Source: Promerops cafer (Eukaryota > Chordata > Aves > Passeriformes > Nectariniidae). From it: a DNA stretch of 64,000 nt. The notes beneath the pieces were generated by a model. That model had not been told where the DNA came from. It saw only the letters and a list, made by a program, of their open reading frames with translations, and did no database searches. The stretch spans positions 934,357-998,356 of the forward strand of contig VZSE01009968.1 of NCBI GenBank assembly GCA_013398275.1, in the 5' to 3' direction. The translations under genes were made by a program, and so were the position numbers. Shown here piece by piece: positions 14,701 through 28,100 of the stretch (the stretch's first letter is position 1; each line of letters starts with the position of its first letter).

Positions 14701-16080
14701 CTATCCACCTCTGCTCACTGTTTGTTTTTTCCAAGTTATCAAAATGGCTAGAAAAATATCACTTCCAAAAAGGTCATAAGTTAAATGAATTCATAGAATC
14801 TTCCTTTTATTTATTCTTCCCTCTTTTAAAATATGCTATAATTCCTGCTTGCTGAGGGTGATTGACAACCAGCTTTGAAATCTTAGGAGTATCTTGGCGA
14901 CAAGGAAAAGCCTTTTATCATCTCTGTGAAAATTCTCCCAAATTCGGCTCTCTAACCAGCATTTGTGGATGCTTTAGGGAAATTCAGAGTTTAACAGCTG
15001 AAATCTTTGAAAACTCCCCCCACTGTAAAGCATCCCAAGCCCCTGAGAACCCCAGTTTCACACCAGTGTGTGCAGAGCAGCATCTCCCTCATACCTCCAA
15101 ACAGTAGCAGCAGGATGTGGGCTTAGGAAATATTTTCCTGTCATTGCTATACTTCTTTTGAGTACAGTTATCACTGTAAATTAAAGCTCAAATGCCAGTC
15201 CAGTTTAATTCTACTACAGCTGTGGTACTAAGCACAGGAGTTGAGCAGCAATGAAGTGCTGAAAAGGTGAAAAAAATCCCACAGAGGTCTAAAATCAATT
15301 CCCAGTGCAGTATTGTAACACACAGCTAATATTCCTGTAATGTTCCTGCTCTCACCCTGTTCAGCCTTGAATGAGGAAACAAAGCATGATTAGAAGGCAA
15401 GATTAATGTGTTGTCTGGATAATTTTCTTGAACATTTTAATGATTTTGCGGCTCATTTCAGGCACATTTGGTTTTATATTTGACAAAAATAAAAAAATAC
15501 AAAGTTTTCTAAGCGATACAAAACTCCCCTTTCAAGATCTTAATTCATGTACTGATATAAACAAGATGCATTCAGCAGTATATACAATACTTACAGTACT
15601 TAACTCTCAGAATTCCATCATTCTTTTTTCCATACTTTTAAGTAAAACAAAAGTACTCTCTTATTGAAAACTCCTTCTGCAAATTAAACTGCAGTAACTT
15701 CATGGTTTCTTAAAAATACCTTTACCTTGGTAGCTGCATTCTGCAATTAAAAAAAAACAAGGCGTAAAGTTCCCTAACATTTAAGCTTTTTATTTATTAC
15801 TTAACCGTAACAGGTAAAAATTAACCATAAAAGATACTTTCCATCAAGAATTGCTTACAGAATAGGAGCTTGATTTACAAAGCTTGATGCCTTTGCCTTG
15901 TTTTCACAGCAATTTTGACTGGAAAGGATGCTCTGTTGGAGTGAGTCACTAACAAAGCAGCACTACAAGGATTATGCATGAACCATTTCAGTAGGGCATA
16001 AGTTAAATGTTCTGCCCATCTACATCAGCTAGCTATATGATCACAATTTGGCTATCTCACAGCTGTTAATATAGATAGAA
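8737..16080 (-). other. SYT14: SYT14 25.4-kb intron, 3' third
   Basis: The intron runs from 34128 to 8737 in transcript direction. This portion is AT-rich sequence with short A or T runs (about 10099, 12925, 13420, 14049, 14413). There is a weak CR1-like scrap near 11633. No open frame longer than about 90 codons shows a recognisable product, and I see no exon with both splice borders. Confidence 0.7.
11633..11690 (-). repeat. Possible degenerate CR1 3' tip
   Basis: ATAGAATCACAGAGAAATCA followed by CAGGTTTAGTCTGAGGCTCC resembles the reverse-complemented CR1 tail and the following GGTTGGA-type box, but with many differences. It is weaker than the other CR1 calls and could be coincidence. Confidence 0.35.
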
Positions 16081-16107
16081 GTGAAATATATATTATGGTG
16101 GATAATT

Positions 16108-16184
16108 GTGTATTATATTATAATAGTAGAAGTAGTATAGTATTAGTATTGTATAGTAGGTGTAGTATTATAATAGTAGAAGTT
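16108..16184. repeat. TAGTA/TATTA-rich low-complexity repeat
   Basis: This is a T/A/G-only stretch in which ATTATAATAGTAGAAGT occurs twice (16118-16134 and 16168-16184), with related TAGTATTAGTATTG units between. It looks like a small decayed minisatellite. It lies immediately beside the MIR-like core that follows. Confidence 0.8.
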
Positions 16185-16187
16185 AAC

Positions 16188-16315
16188 ATGTTTGGCATTT
16201 TACAGATGGAGAACTGAAGTACAGGTTGAAAATGAGATAATAAAGATTGCTGTCAATCTAGCTCAGAAGTGCTCCTCATCACAGAAAGCTTTCAGAGAAC
16301 TGTGGAACAGAAAAA
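16188..16315 (+). repeat. Possible MIR/core-SINE relic
   Basis: The string CATTTTACAGATGGAGAACTG followed by AAGTACAGG closely resembles the conserved MIR core, which reads roughly TTTTACAGATGAGGAAACTGAGGC. Farther on, AATCTAGCTCAGAAGTG could correspond to the region after the core, but the match fades. MIR-type core SINEs are rare and old in bird genomes, so a short diverged relic is plausible. The resemblance rests on about 25 bases. Confidence 0.45.
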
Positions 16316-16467
16316 ACAGAAACCAAGTATTTTACAGCTAGTACTTTAGCCACTTCTTCTGTTGGTTTTTGAGGGTTTGGTTTTGTTTGTTTGTTTTTTA
16401 ATTTTTATTTATTTATACTTCAGGCTTTTAAATTATTATTAATCTAAAATTCACTTGAAATGAGTAC

Positions 16468-16533
16468 CACCATCAACATGAAATACTCCCATAAATATAA
16501 CACCATCAACATGAAAAACTCCCATATATATAC
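16468..16533. repeat. 33-bp tandem duplication
   Basis: Two adjacent 33-bp units each begin CACCATCAACATGAAA, continue with ACTCCCATA, and end in an AT-rich spacer. They occupy 16468-16500 and 16501-16533 and differ at only a few positions, so the duplication is fairly recent. Confidence 0.9.
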
Positions 16534-16564
16534 CCCCACAGAATTTTTCAGTATCACCAGCTTT

Positions 16565-16975
16565 GCAGTGGAAGAGAAGGAACAGAAAATAAAAAATAAA
16601 TCATGCAGGCGGGGAAAAAAGTACAGGCAATAAGGAAAAAAAAAAAAGGCAAAAGGAGAAAGTAGTGAAATGATTCAGGAAAAAAAAGTGGTTTGTTGTC
16701 AAATGAACAAAGAAAAGAAATAAAGGGAGAGAAGTTTAGTAGATCTGTGTAGAAAATGAGAAAAAGTGCAAAGAAGAAATACAGAAATAAAGAACAGACG
16801 ATGCAAGCAGGAATGAAAAATTACAAACATGTAGAATAACAAAGCAAAAATGACAGAGGAAGAAAGGTGGAGGAATGGGAAAATAAAACAACATATGACA
16901 TGCAAAAAAGTAGTTCAGATGTGAGAAAAAAGCAATGTCAACAGAGTAAAGAGATAAAAGAGAAATCAGTGATGT
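16565..16975. repeat. Purine-rich (A/G) strand-asymmetric tract
   Basis: About 400 bp of the plus strand is strongly enriched in A and G, with repeated short units such as AAAGAA, GGAAAA and AGAAAT and only scattered pyrimidines. The minus-strand open frames across it (68 and 98 codons) are pyrimidine-coded Phe/Leu/Ser strings and are a by-product of the skew. No family resemblance is visible. Confidence 0.75.
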
Positions 16976-18732
16976 CTGATGGGTGGGAATATCCATATTT
17001 GTAAGTGAAAATCTGCACAACCTAGAGAACACAGCTAGTTACATTCAAGAAATGCAAGACACTTTCCACAATAAGCAATTTATTTTTGCATTTATATTTT
17101 AGATTTATTGTTATTTTTCCTTTAGCTGGGAAGACAATTATTTATTCAGATCCTACAGTTCCAAAGGACCTCGATTTCTCTGATCTATTCAGGCACTTTC
17201 TTTCTTTCTCTCCTTGACACACTGGCTCAATGACTTGCTCTAGTGAAATGGACTGCCTTCCCTGCAGTACATTAAAATATTTCTGGAAAAAGCATTCTAG
17301 AAAAATCAGAGCTGTTTTGTTTTGAAACAGCTCTCATAACTTTACCAAATAAAAAGCAGCTAGAACCCAGAAAAAAAAAATCTACTATGATCTCAGTTTG
17401 CAGGACCACCTAACAGCTCAGCAATAGAAGAAAATTGTCTGTGTAGGGTCAAGAACTCCTCTAAAACCTTTTAGATACTAGTGTCTGTAGAAAGTACGCT
17501 TAGGAATGGTTCTGGTATCATTTACAGAGCCAACTCTCTAGGAAAAAAAAAAAATAGACACTGTGAAATCACAGGAAATGGATATGCTTCAAAACCAAGG
17601 TATCTTTCCTTCACACACCCAGTAAGAGGGCTAAGAATTCACAGAAAAGGCACAGATTAAGCAGCAGGGAGCATGTCAGTCTGTTCTGCTCACTCCAGCA
17701 AGGCCTCAAACAAGTTTCTCCAGACATAAAGAAACACAATTATTCAAAACTAAATTTCTTGCACTTCTTTGCGGTGCTTCTGAGACCTCCCACTGTCACA
17801 GACGAGCTGCTTTACTAGGCTTACATGTAATGTATGATGTAGGTGTTGCTATGTTTCCATAGTTGTCATACAATTCACAGAATAGGTAATTTTCTGCATT
17901 TTGACAAGACTAAATGAACATGAGTCTGGCTGGTAAAGATATTTTCATTCAGCCACAGCACCAGCCAAGAGCTAAGCAAGAGCTTATGAGGATAAGGAAA
18001 CAATGGCCAAGCAGCATAAGGGCTCCTAAGACCTAGAGGATGATGCTTCAGCCCACAGCAAACAGCAGGAGAAGAACTGATCTTCCAGATCATCCACCCA
18101 AACAAACAACAGCACTGAACAATGCAGGAACAGTCATTCTCAACACACTGAACTTCCCAAAACACTATTTGGAAAATCATGTTGTCACGGTCTTATACTC
18201 ACAATAATAAACCTACTAGCCATTGGCACAGAGTGAAAATATCCATCAATTTTTTTTTTCCCATAGACCTTTCTTACACTAGAAAAAATTTATATACCTA
18301 ATTTGACATTACTGTTTGATGCTACTTGCCAAATAAGAAACTTAAAGGTGGTGCACAGCAGTTAATTACTAATCAAAGTCTGACAGCTACAGCTGCAAAA
18401 TGTTTGTATGATAATTTCAAAATTGAAAATTATTTATTTCACTCTACATGAAATTAGTGTACGCTCATTAGGAAGTCAGTGATTATCTGAAAAGTACTAC
18501 AGGAATGTTTCGGTAGCTGTGCTACAGCAGCAGAAAGTATACAACACATGTCTCCAGGGCAATTACCATCACACCCTTCCTCCTAATTTGGTGTCAGTGA
18601 AGTTTTTAGATCTTAGCCTTATAGTTGAAAACATATTCAGCAGAATGATGTTTAACATGGTTCACAATTAGAACGTTGCTGCATTCTGCATTAACTACGT
18701 ATGACCTACTAGTGTAGCACTTCCATTGTTAG

Positions 18733-18845
18733 AAAAACCAGACAAACAAAACCACCAACCAGCCAAAAAACAACCACAAACCCCCCCCAAAACTCACCAC
18801 AACCAACACTAAAAAAACAACTCCAATCCCAAAGAAACAAATAAT
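18733..18845. repeat. A/C-rich low-complexity tract
   Basis: About 110 bp of the plus strand is nearly free of G and T, built from CAAAACC, CCAACCA and AAACAACC units with a run of eight C at about 18781. It is ordinary low-complexity intron sequence. Confidence 0.85.
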
Positions 18846-18979
18846 AAAAGGAGCAAAAGAGATCCAGAATACTTTGCTAACTGGTGGCATTCTACTGTAG
18901 TATCACTGAAAATTTTATTTCAGCAAAATGAAAATGTCAAGACATATACTTTTAGGTTAAAAGCACCTTAAAAATAGTT

Positions 18980-19020
18980 CACACACACATACATGTAAAT
19001 ACACATATATACATACACAC
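18980..19020. repeat. CA/TA microsatellite
   Basis: An imperfect run of ACACAC, ATACAT and ACACATATAT units, likely to vary in length between individuals. Confidence 0.85.
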
Positions 19021-20662
19021 GCCCCTACGGCCATGTACCAGTAGCAGGAACCATTTAAGGTTTATGAAATATTAAATATAATTAAGATTACAATGAGGAA
19101 GTAATGTGCATTACAAAATGCTGATGTTAGACAGCAAATATTGACCTTTAAAATTTGACAAGTGAAAAGAGCCTTAATTTGCTTGTTATTCAAACTTTAA
19201 CAATAAGTATGATAGCTTAGATAGCAAAAAGAAAAAAAAACAACCCAAACCAGAACCCTATAGCATTTGCCATTCACTTTGCATTAACATTTTGACCAGT
19301 CAACAATCTAGCAGTGATGAAATGTGCAGTTTGATTCAAAGTAAGACAAGGCTATTTAAATAACTCAAAATAAGAAATGGTTATTGAAACATTAGAATTT
19401 TGATAAGCGATCACAGCTGCACTAGAATTAGTTTCTATAGCAACAGAGGAAATAATGTGGAGAATTGCACTGCAATACAAGATGGATTCTTTACAAACAC
19501 TGATGTTCAAATAGAAAACTTCAAAATTATTCACTGTATTAAAATATTTTTATTAAAATGGTTATTCAAATATCCTATATCTTGTACTTCATATATTGCA
19601 CTATTTTTGTTCTCTGGTATTCCATTCTAGTCCACCCATTCAAGTTTTCACACTTTTCCCCATCACTTATCTTCCTATTTTAAAATTAATTAAAGTGACT
19701 TATTCCGAAAAATACTGGATCTTTAACCTCAAATCAATCTTCGTTTTCAATGACTTGTTTGTTATCCCTACAAAGAAGCACACATTACATTTATTTTTCC
19801 AGCAATGCCCTTGTGATACAGGGGAGAATGCTTTGCACATGCTATTCATAAGAAGATGCATCACAGCCATGAGAATTAACATCACTATGGAACTTCAGAA
19901 ACTTACAGTCATATGAGACTTGCAGGAGCTTTTATCAGTGTGCGCTCTCATGTCCTAAGCATGATTAAGAAACCACTGCAAACCTATTAGTATTCATGGA
20001 CTGAATACCCATAAGATGGTAAGATAAAGCCTTTCATCTGAGCACATCTTTTAGATTTCAAGTGTTGCTCATTTCTAACACCAAGAATTATTGTTTCATT
20101 GCATCTTCCCTGATTCCAGCTATTTTTGGCAACTAATTAAAAGCATATGCCTGAACCTTTTATGTATTTTGCCCTTATAATGAGACCTATTACTCTGGCT
20201 TATTCCATCCTTTTGAGTTCCAAAGTATCTTTCGAGTTACCATGGATACAAGTGATATGCCTTCTCCCACTACTGCTTTGTGTGCCTTATCGAACACCAG
20301 AAAACTGGCACAGTAGGAATCTAAGCCATCTATACAGGATGAATATCTAACCCCTTCACGTGTTTGTCTTCCTCTTCCTCCCCCCCCAAAAAAGAAAAAA
20401 AAATAAATTCAAATATGCCATATACTACCATTAGTAATGAAATAAACAAGTAGGTTCTTTTCCATCTGAAACCCAGGACTTTTGCTCAAGGAAAACAAAA
20501 GGGAAAAAAGGTACAGACATAAATTAATCTGACCAACACTGAAACAGTGTTGAAATGCAAATGGGAGTACACAATCATTCTGAGTTTGCTGCTTATTTTG
20601 AGTGGACAGAGTTTAAGTGTTTCCACATCAATATATCCACAGAAGATGTAAAACACAGCAAA

Positions 20663-20698
20663 TCTCGATGAGCATTTCAGTCTCGATGAGCATTTCTG
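20663..20698. repeat. 18-bp tandem duplication
   Basis: TCTCGATGAGCATTTC plus two bases is repeated head to tail (20663-20680 and 20681-20698) with a single mismatch near the end. Confidence 0.92.
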
Positions 20699-23600
20699 AA
20701 AGGAGTCGCAGAAAAATTGCATGCAACTCTGAGATTATGCATAAACTAGAGTAAATAGAACTCCCCTAAACTCCCTCTTTATACCAATTTCTTATGGACA
20801 TTTTCAAATGCAGATTGTTTTCCAACAAGCTGGGAATAATTTGTACTTATTCAGCGTAGAAGAGGGCAGTTAAACAGATTTTTCCCATTATGCTTTTTGT
20901 ATTCTGACCTCTTCTTAAAAACAAAAGACTCTCACTGAGACAGCAAAATTTACACAGTATTCAAAAACCAAGTGCTGATAGCATAATCTGAATTTATGTG
21001 TGAAAATTAAATGGGAATAACCAGAAGGAAAAACAAATTATTGCAATACAAACTTGATAGACACTCAGAACTGTCTCCCAACTTTCAATGCATTAAATCA
21101 TTGGAAAGACATCAACTGCATAAATGAGTGTCATGATGGCAACTAAGAGCAAGAGAGACAGTGAAGATTGAGTAGACAAATGCTGCTCTCTCCACTTTTC
21201 CTCAGTTATCTAAACTTCTCTAGGTATTACAACAAAACACTCAACAAAAAACCATACTTGGCTTCTTTACATCCACAGGCTCAACCCTGCTTTAAAATAC
21301 AGAGAATATGAAGTATAATATCTGAGCCAGAGACACTGATGCATAAACCCCAGACTCTTACCCGTGCTTGTATTATGAAATAACTATCATTCTGCAAGTT
21401 TTCCACAAGTTTTCCATAAAGTTCTTTACTTTATGAAGTAAAGAAACATTATATATTTTCATTTTTTCTAACAGTGTCAACGTAGGCTAGACTTATATTT
21501 CCCTGGATTTCTTTTAACCTTTAAATTTAACTTCTAACTGTCTCAAACTTCCTTTTGGGGACAAAAAAAATCCACAGAAGGTTTTTACTGTGAACTTTCA
21601 ACTAGAATTAAATCTCAGTTCTTTTTTTGTCCCCTGAAAATTTCTTTTAAAAGAAACTGAAAGCTAGAAAACAAGGAGAAGAAACTAAAAATTGACTGCT
21701 ACATTGTGGCATTTACGCTAAGTTGTCTGTGCTACCAAAAAATTACAGTTCTGCAGTTTTATGTCAGTACCACTTACAAAAAAAAAGAGCATCTGGAACA
21801 GTGGAGATATTTACAGAATGGCTCAGTACTCAGGCCATTACATTCACTGTTATACATGCTATTATTTCTCCTCTTTATAATATTCTCCTGGATTATCTTC
21901 ACTGGGCACAAAAACACACAAGAGATTCCCCCAGTCCTCTCTGAGAAGAGTTAAAGTGCAAAGTAGTCTTTTTTTGAGAATTAGCTACCATTGTTACCAT
22001 TGCTCTAAAGTTCTTCCTTTTCAAAATATTGAAGTTCTCTGGAAATTGCCACAGTAGTTCCCTAGACTTCTGTGGCCAGCAGGTTGCCTTTAACACTTAT
22101 GACAACTACTGTTGCTATTTCAAAAGATTTTCTTCTTCTAAAGTGCCTTCTCTTAACAGGAAAGAAATGGCACCAGGACAAGCAGATGATTGAGAGCAGT
22201 GCTTCTTATTGCCAGTGAAAGGAACTTCACTCTGAAAACAGTCAAGATAACAGCTATTATCAAATAGCAGGATGATGAGTTTCTCTGAAGGAGAGCATTA
22301 GATGCCCATCTTTTAACAGATTAACTGTTCCTCAGATAAGAGGGAAAATGACCATCAACACAAAGCACCTTTTCAAATTTACCAGTACTACACAAGAATT
22401 ATCTGCTGGCCAAAGTTTTGTGTGGATATAAAATCCATGAGCTAGGAGTTGAGAGGAAAAGAAAAAAATGTGTCAGAGCAGTATAATCAACTTCATCACC
22501 AAGAATAGCTCTAAAGTCATACGTATACTTGCAGATTTTCATGGGATTATTGCCATATCAAGATGTAAGTAAATGAAAATTGTAAAGTCCAAGGAAAATA
22601 CATAATTATTCTCTCTCATTCTTATAATCTAAAAATAGCTCCGTTCTGGCATTATGTATAGCATTTAGCAAAGCCAAATACAAACGATTCCAAGCAAAAT
22701 AGTTTTGAGAAGATGGGTAAAAATTAATGCAAAATTAGACTAGTTTTCTGGTTTGTATCCATCAGATGTTGAAAATAAGTGCAGTAGTATTTTTTTTATT
22801 TTCATTTAACTCATCAAATTGCCACAAATGCTACAGATGCAACAGAAACACTTGGAAATATAATAAATCTTTATAAAATATAGCATAGATGACATGGTAC
22901 TTTTCACTCCAGAGTAGTGGGTTTTTTTCTATTAAAATTCACAGGAACTTGGGCAAAATTCTAAAAAGATACTATTTTTAAATCTTACTAGCACAATGCC
23001 GAGGAATTCAAAAACAAAGTTTCAGAAGTCATTATTTCTACTACCAAACTACTGACTGAGCAAAACACAGGCATAACGAAGAAACTGATCAGATATAACC
23101 ATGAACAGAAAGCCACAGAAAATTTGAGCAAAATCAAATACTATTACAAATCATATCTTCCTAGACAATCTGAAGAAATTAGCCTGATCCCTAGAGTAAA
23201 TCTTCTCCAATTTAAACCAGAACAGATATAACCCCTCTTTTTTTGCCAAAAGTTGCAGAGCTGGTCCTGGCCTTTTGGTTGCAAGTGTGTTTTCTGGCAC
23301 AGATGTCAATGCTTTGCAGCAGCCAACAGCAATCGTGTCACCTGTGTAAATCGCACACATCAGCTCTATTTGTTCGGGCTGAGCAGTTTCAAAGGAAACA
23401 AATTCACACCTGAAGTCAGCCTCTTGAAGACACGAACCTTTTGTAGTTCCATTCTCCAAGATTTGGATTTTTCAGATACACATGCTCTTATCAGCTCTAT
23501 TTTTAACCTGCTGCTCATATAGGATACTTAAAATTCTGAACATGTTTACATTATCCATCCAGCAGGCTAATGGAACTGCATACCAGACAGTCATGCATAA

Positions 23601-25020
23601 TTCAAATCAATATCCTCAGGCTTGCAACTCTAAGTCAAAGCTGCCTTTAAATAAGCTGGGTGTGACTTTAACATGAATAAAATGTATCTAATTTTTAACC
23701 TTTATCTGCCAAATTGATATATTTGCAAAGGAATGTAATAAAACTTCTTTAAAAATTAAAACAACTAGGAAATCATGATAATTGAAAATCTTTTACAAAA
23801 TACTTTTAAGGACAAAATTTACAATGGTTCAGCAAGACTGAAACCAAAGGTCAAAATGGAGAGCTGGGTCATTAGTATTTTTTTTTCAAGCAAATTGTAC
23901 AGATATATACACAAAAACACATGCTGCTGAACTGCTAAGTGGTGAGAAGATGAATGCAGCAAGATTTCCTATTTACAAAATTAAAGATCAAGCTTTAATT
24001 GAATTGGGCATAAGTGACCACGCAGCAAATCTTATACCCAGTTAAGCATGTCTGCTAGCTTCTCTCAAAGGACCAGAATCAGAATTTCCATAATAAAATA
24101 ATTTTCTCTTAAAGTTTTCTGATGTGCCTTCATGAGACCATGATTCCTTCCTAGCAGATAATCTTCAGCTGCACCGAAATGACCAGAAGCATGGCAATGA
24201 CATTAGCTAAGGATCTATTTCCAGCTTGTAAATACAGTGGAGGAAAGGTAATTGCAAAAACCAACCCCACCCCCAAAAAAAACCAAAACCAAAAGCTCGC
24301 CCAAACTACAAGGACAGAAACAAAAAAAATTACTTCATGTTGTATAACATATCATGCTTACCCTTTCCCCAAGGAAAATATTCCAATAATTCCTAAAATT
24401 TAGGATAACTTTATAAGACAAAAGTGTTCCAAATAGCAAATAAGAACTCATTTTGCAAGAAAACAAATTACAGATCTTTGCCTCCACAGAAGCTACAGAC
24501 ACAATTTTATATTGTTTACTCAGATACAATATAGTCTCCAATAATATACTCAAAGTAGCTATGAAAATAGTTATCCTAACTATAAAATACATGTTATCAG
24601 ATTAAAATGGTAACATCGTTCAACTTGTGTAAGAACAAAATATTCATTAAACCGTTCCAAGAGAATACTTACAAGATAGTTATAGCATGTCTATGAAACT
24701 TATACATATGCATAAGGAAAATAATCTACATTAGGTAACAAAACAGAAAAAGAGTTCAGTTACAAAAAAACCCTGATGTTCTTCTTTTACAAAAGAGAAG
24801 GCTAAAATGTAATGTGCTCAGAATATAAACAAACAGTCTTAATCGTAACCTGTCCTTAACCTACAGGGAAAAGGCACAGCTGGGAGGCAAACTTTAGTTT
24901 CAGACAAGAGTTAAAAATCCTGTGGTTTTAACATTTAAAAGTAAGAAAAATGCTCCACTTATCCACAGCTGCTATGGAGGAAGCACTGGTAAGCCATTCT
25001 TTTGTAATATTCTTATGTAA

Positions 25021-25155
25021 AGTTCAAGATCAGGTTGGATGGGGCCTTGGGCAGCCTGATCTAGTGGGTGGAAACCCTGCCCATGGCAAGGGCTTGGAAT
25101 AGATGATCTTTAAGGTCCCTTCCAACCCAAAACATTCTTTGATTCCATTCTATGA
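25021..25155 (+). repeat. CR1 LINE, 3' end fragment
   Basis: In sense orientation it contains CAGGTTGGATGGGGCCTTGG, CAGCCTGATCTAGTGG, then AATAGATGATCTTTAAGGTC and CCTTCCAACCCAAAACATTC. It ends in a decayed ATTCTATG-type tail at 25155. This is a classic 5'-truncated avian CR1. Confidence 0.97.
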
Positions 25156-28100
25156 AAACTGTTCTAGTTTTTAGTTCTCATATTTACCTAAACTGCTCCA
25201 TTGTGCTAATCAAGCAGCATGACAATTCTCAGGAGGTAAGTAGAGTACTGGGTAAAATTTCTTTTACCAATGTACCTAATAATGTCTACACAGAGATTTC
25301 CAGTCTGCTGTTCTTGTTTCTTAGTCCTTCCATGATAGAGCCATGAACCCTCAGAATCAGGAAAAGCACTTGGTTCATCAAGGAAATGATCTTTACTGCT
25401 GATATAGTACTATCTCTTGTGTTTATATCACAAAGCAGTTCTACATTTTATGGATGTAGAGCATCTATTTTAAATACGAACTATTTCAGTCTGTGAACTT
25501 TTCCAAGTTAATGATCTTCTGATAAATTCCAGATTCAAACTGCTAAGAGAGCTATTAAAAGAGTAAATTTACAATAAAATTGAAATTTTCCTGTTATCAT
25601 TAATGTATGATTTACATCACTTCAGAGATATCACATTGCTAAGGGTGACTCTTCAAAGCCTTCACATCAATGCAAGGGTATTTCTTCAAAGACTTCAAGA
25701 TGCTGGCAGGAGGAACCTAATTTGAGAGATTGCTTTGCTCACTTGTACGCATCATGAAAAAAAGCCCTTTCCCATTGGAAGATAGTTTTTCCTCCTCTTA
25801 GGAGCTGGTCTACCTGGAAAAGGAATTTTTCTGTGGAAAATCTTGTTATTATCCCTAACTCTGAGTTTTGTTACTAGGTTTCTTCTCTCAGCAGTAGATG
25901 ATACGCATACTTAAACAGCATCTTTTTTTTCCCCAGCATCTCTGCTGCTCATTACAGGGTAAACCCACAATTTCAGAATTACCCAAATTCATTCTATCAA
26001 GCACTTCCATGTGCTTCCTTTGGTTGAAAAGACTGTGCACAACTATGATACCACCTATCTGGCTTTTAAACTCACAAGAACTCAGTGTAAATCCATTCTC
26101 TTCCAAATTGTGTTTCAACTCAGACATGGATCTCCTTTGCATTTAAATCCCCTGTTTATGTCTTGCCTCCTCCATAATATTCCTCAAGAAAATCACACGA
26201 ATAAGACTGAATTGCACATGTATTTTCTACCCCCATCTGTGAATTCAGCCTATTCCAGGACTCAAAAATTTGTAAGCATTATGCATGTCTGCTATTCATA
26301 CATGTAAAGAAGCTAACATGATCATAACCCAATTACTTAGAAGAAAAGCTTCTTTCTATCAGGAACTTCTCACAGGGGTTATACTTTCTTGGGAAGGAAA
26401 AAAGATACGAATTCTGTAAAACTAAATAAAAGACAGAGCAAGAGTTAATCTTTAAATTACTTAGTCTCGGCAACGCTCAGTTGAGTATATTTTGTGGAAA
26501 CACACATCATAATTTCAAGCACTTAAGAGAACTGTCTTCCACTATTACAGAAGAACAATAGAGGTCTGTCATAATGCACTAGGAAGCTACTTTGGAACTC
26601 AAAAAAATCCCACTAAACCCCAAGCAAAAACTTGGCTAAAGAAAAAACACAAGAAAACCCAAACCCACAGCATCACAGACATTAAGTAGAAAGCATTGCA
26701 AATCAGGTTAGTTCTAGACACTATTCTGCAGGTCCTTGAATTACAAAAATATCTTTTTTATAAAACTATCATTAAGTATTCCCTTGATATAGCAATGGAT
26801 TCAACAGCCACACTCCCCAGAAGCTTCAAAATCACAAGATATTGTCATTCTCTGATTTTTACGGGCTGGGAGCCAGTGAAGACTCGTTTCAATTAACCAG
26901 AGGAGTCAGACACACATGATCAGGAATCAGAACTTTGCATCATTAGTATGGCATCACTGCACTCTCCTGTACTACAAGGAAGATTTCTAATTACTCCTAG
27001 AATAAAAACGTCAGGGGTAGATGCCCACATAATAGAAAAAAAAAAGAATAAGAGAGCTGGACCAATTAAAGAAATACTGTAACTAAAAAATACCCAAAAA
27101 TCTCCAAAAAGTACAACAATAACATGAATTGATGGCACACAAAGACTATCAGATAGGACATACGAGTACGAATATCTGGAGTATTCACAGCTGCAACAGG
27201 ACTCAGCCTTCAAAATACACTCTGAAGCATTTAGAAATACTGCTCTGAAGGCGTCTTGTCTTAAATATCTTCACTAAAGACCCTTTCAAAGTACCTTGAA
27301 TGTACTATTTGAAGCCCTAAGCCTATCCAAAGCTGCAGGACAAAAAGAGTATTTACTTCCAGTAGGTGTTACACCAGAGAAATCTCACAGGTAATCTGAT
27401 AAGCACACCTCAGAAAAAAGTGGGTGGCCACCTTCTTCCTAAATACTCTTTTCAGTGAATTTATTTATTTCTTTAAGGCCCATTAGAGGAAAAAGAAGAG
27501 AAATAACTATTTATGACTGAGTATTCAGCTGAGCTTTCAGTCCTCCAGTGTGAATACCAGCACACAGTTTTTTTCCACGTCAGACATGTTTGTACCTGTA
27601 ATTCTTAGTATCTGAAGTTTACAGAGAGACCAATTTTGAGAGGACTTTGTGGCCTTATTTTGCTGAACACATGCAGAGCCATACAGAGGCCCTCACTCTA
27701 TAATTTCAAAACAGTAAGTTTCCATGCACACTTGGCTTGAAAATTGATCTACTTACATGCAAGGAATAATGAGAGAAACTGAACTGCAAAACATATAGTT
27801 GTCATGGAATTCACTGAGTGATCCATTGTTCCTCTCTTAGCCTGTCCCAAGGCTTTCAACTCAGCTTGGTAAGTCTGTAAGAAGTAAGATCCTGCTTCAC
27901 AGAATGTATTTACTAATGAAAACTCACCAGGTTGCTTAAACAGACTGGGGATATTCACCTCTATACCACTTCTGAGATGCTTGTGAAAGAGCTTTTACTG
28001 TTTACATTGAAAAGATACTGAGAGGAAATCTCTATATATACTTTAAGTAATTCAGTGAGGAGACTTTTCCTGAGACATGAAAACTAACAAGAGAGAAAGA

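Larger units (their letters stand above)
17000..25020 (-). other. SYT14: SYT14 25.4-kb intron, middle part
   Basis: AT-rich intron sequence. Besides the repeats listed separately, it holds a short inverted repeat at 21422-21445 (10-bp arms, 4-base loop), an A/C-rich patch at 24255-24310 and a slightly CpG-containing patch at 23240-23460, discussed under findings. No exon with convincing borders or known homology was seen. Confidence 0.65.

Noticed and set aside
16699..17032. Hydrophobic Phe/Leu/Ser-rich minus-strand frames
   Set aside because: They are produced by the purine-rich plus strand; there are no splice sites or initiation context of note.
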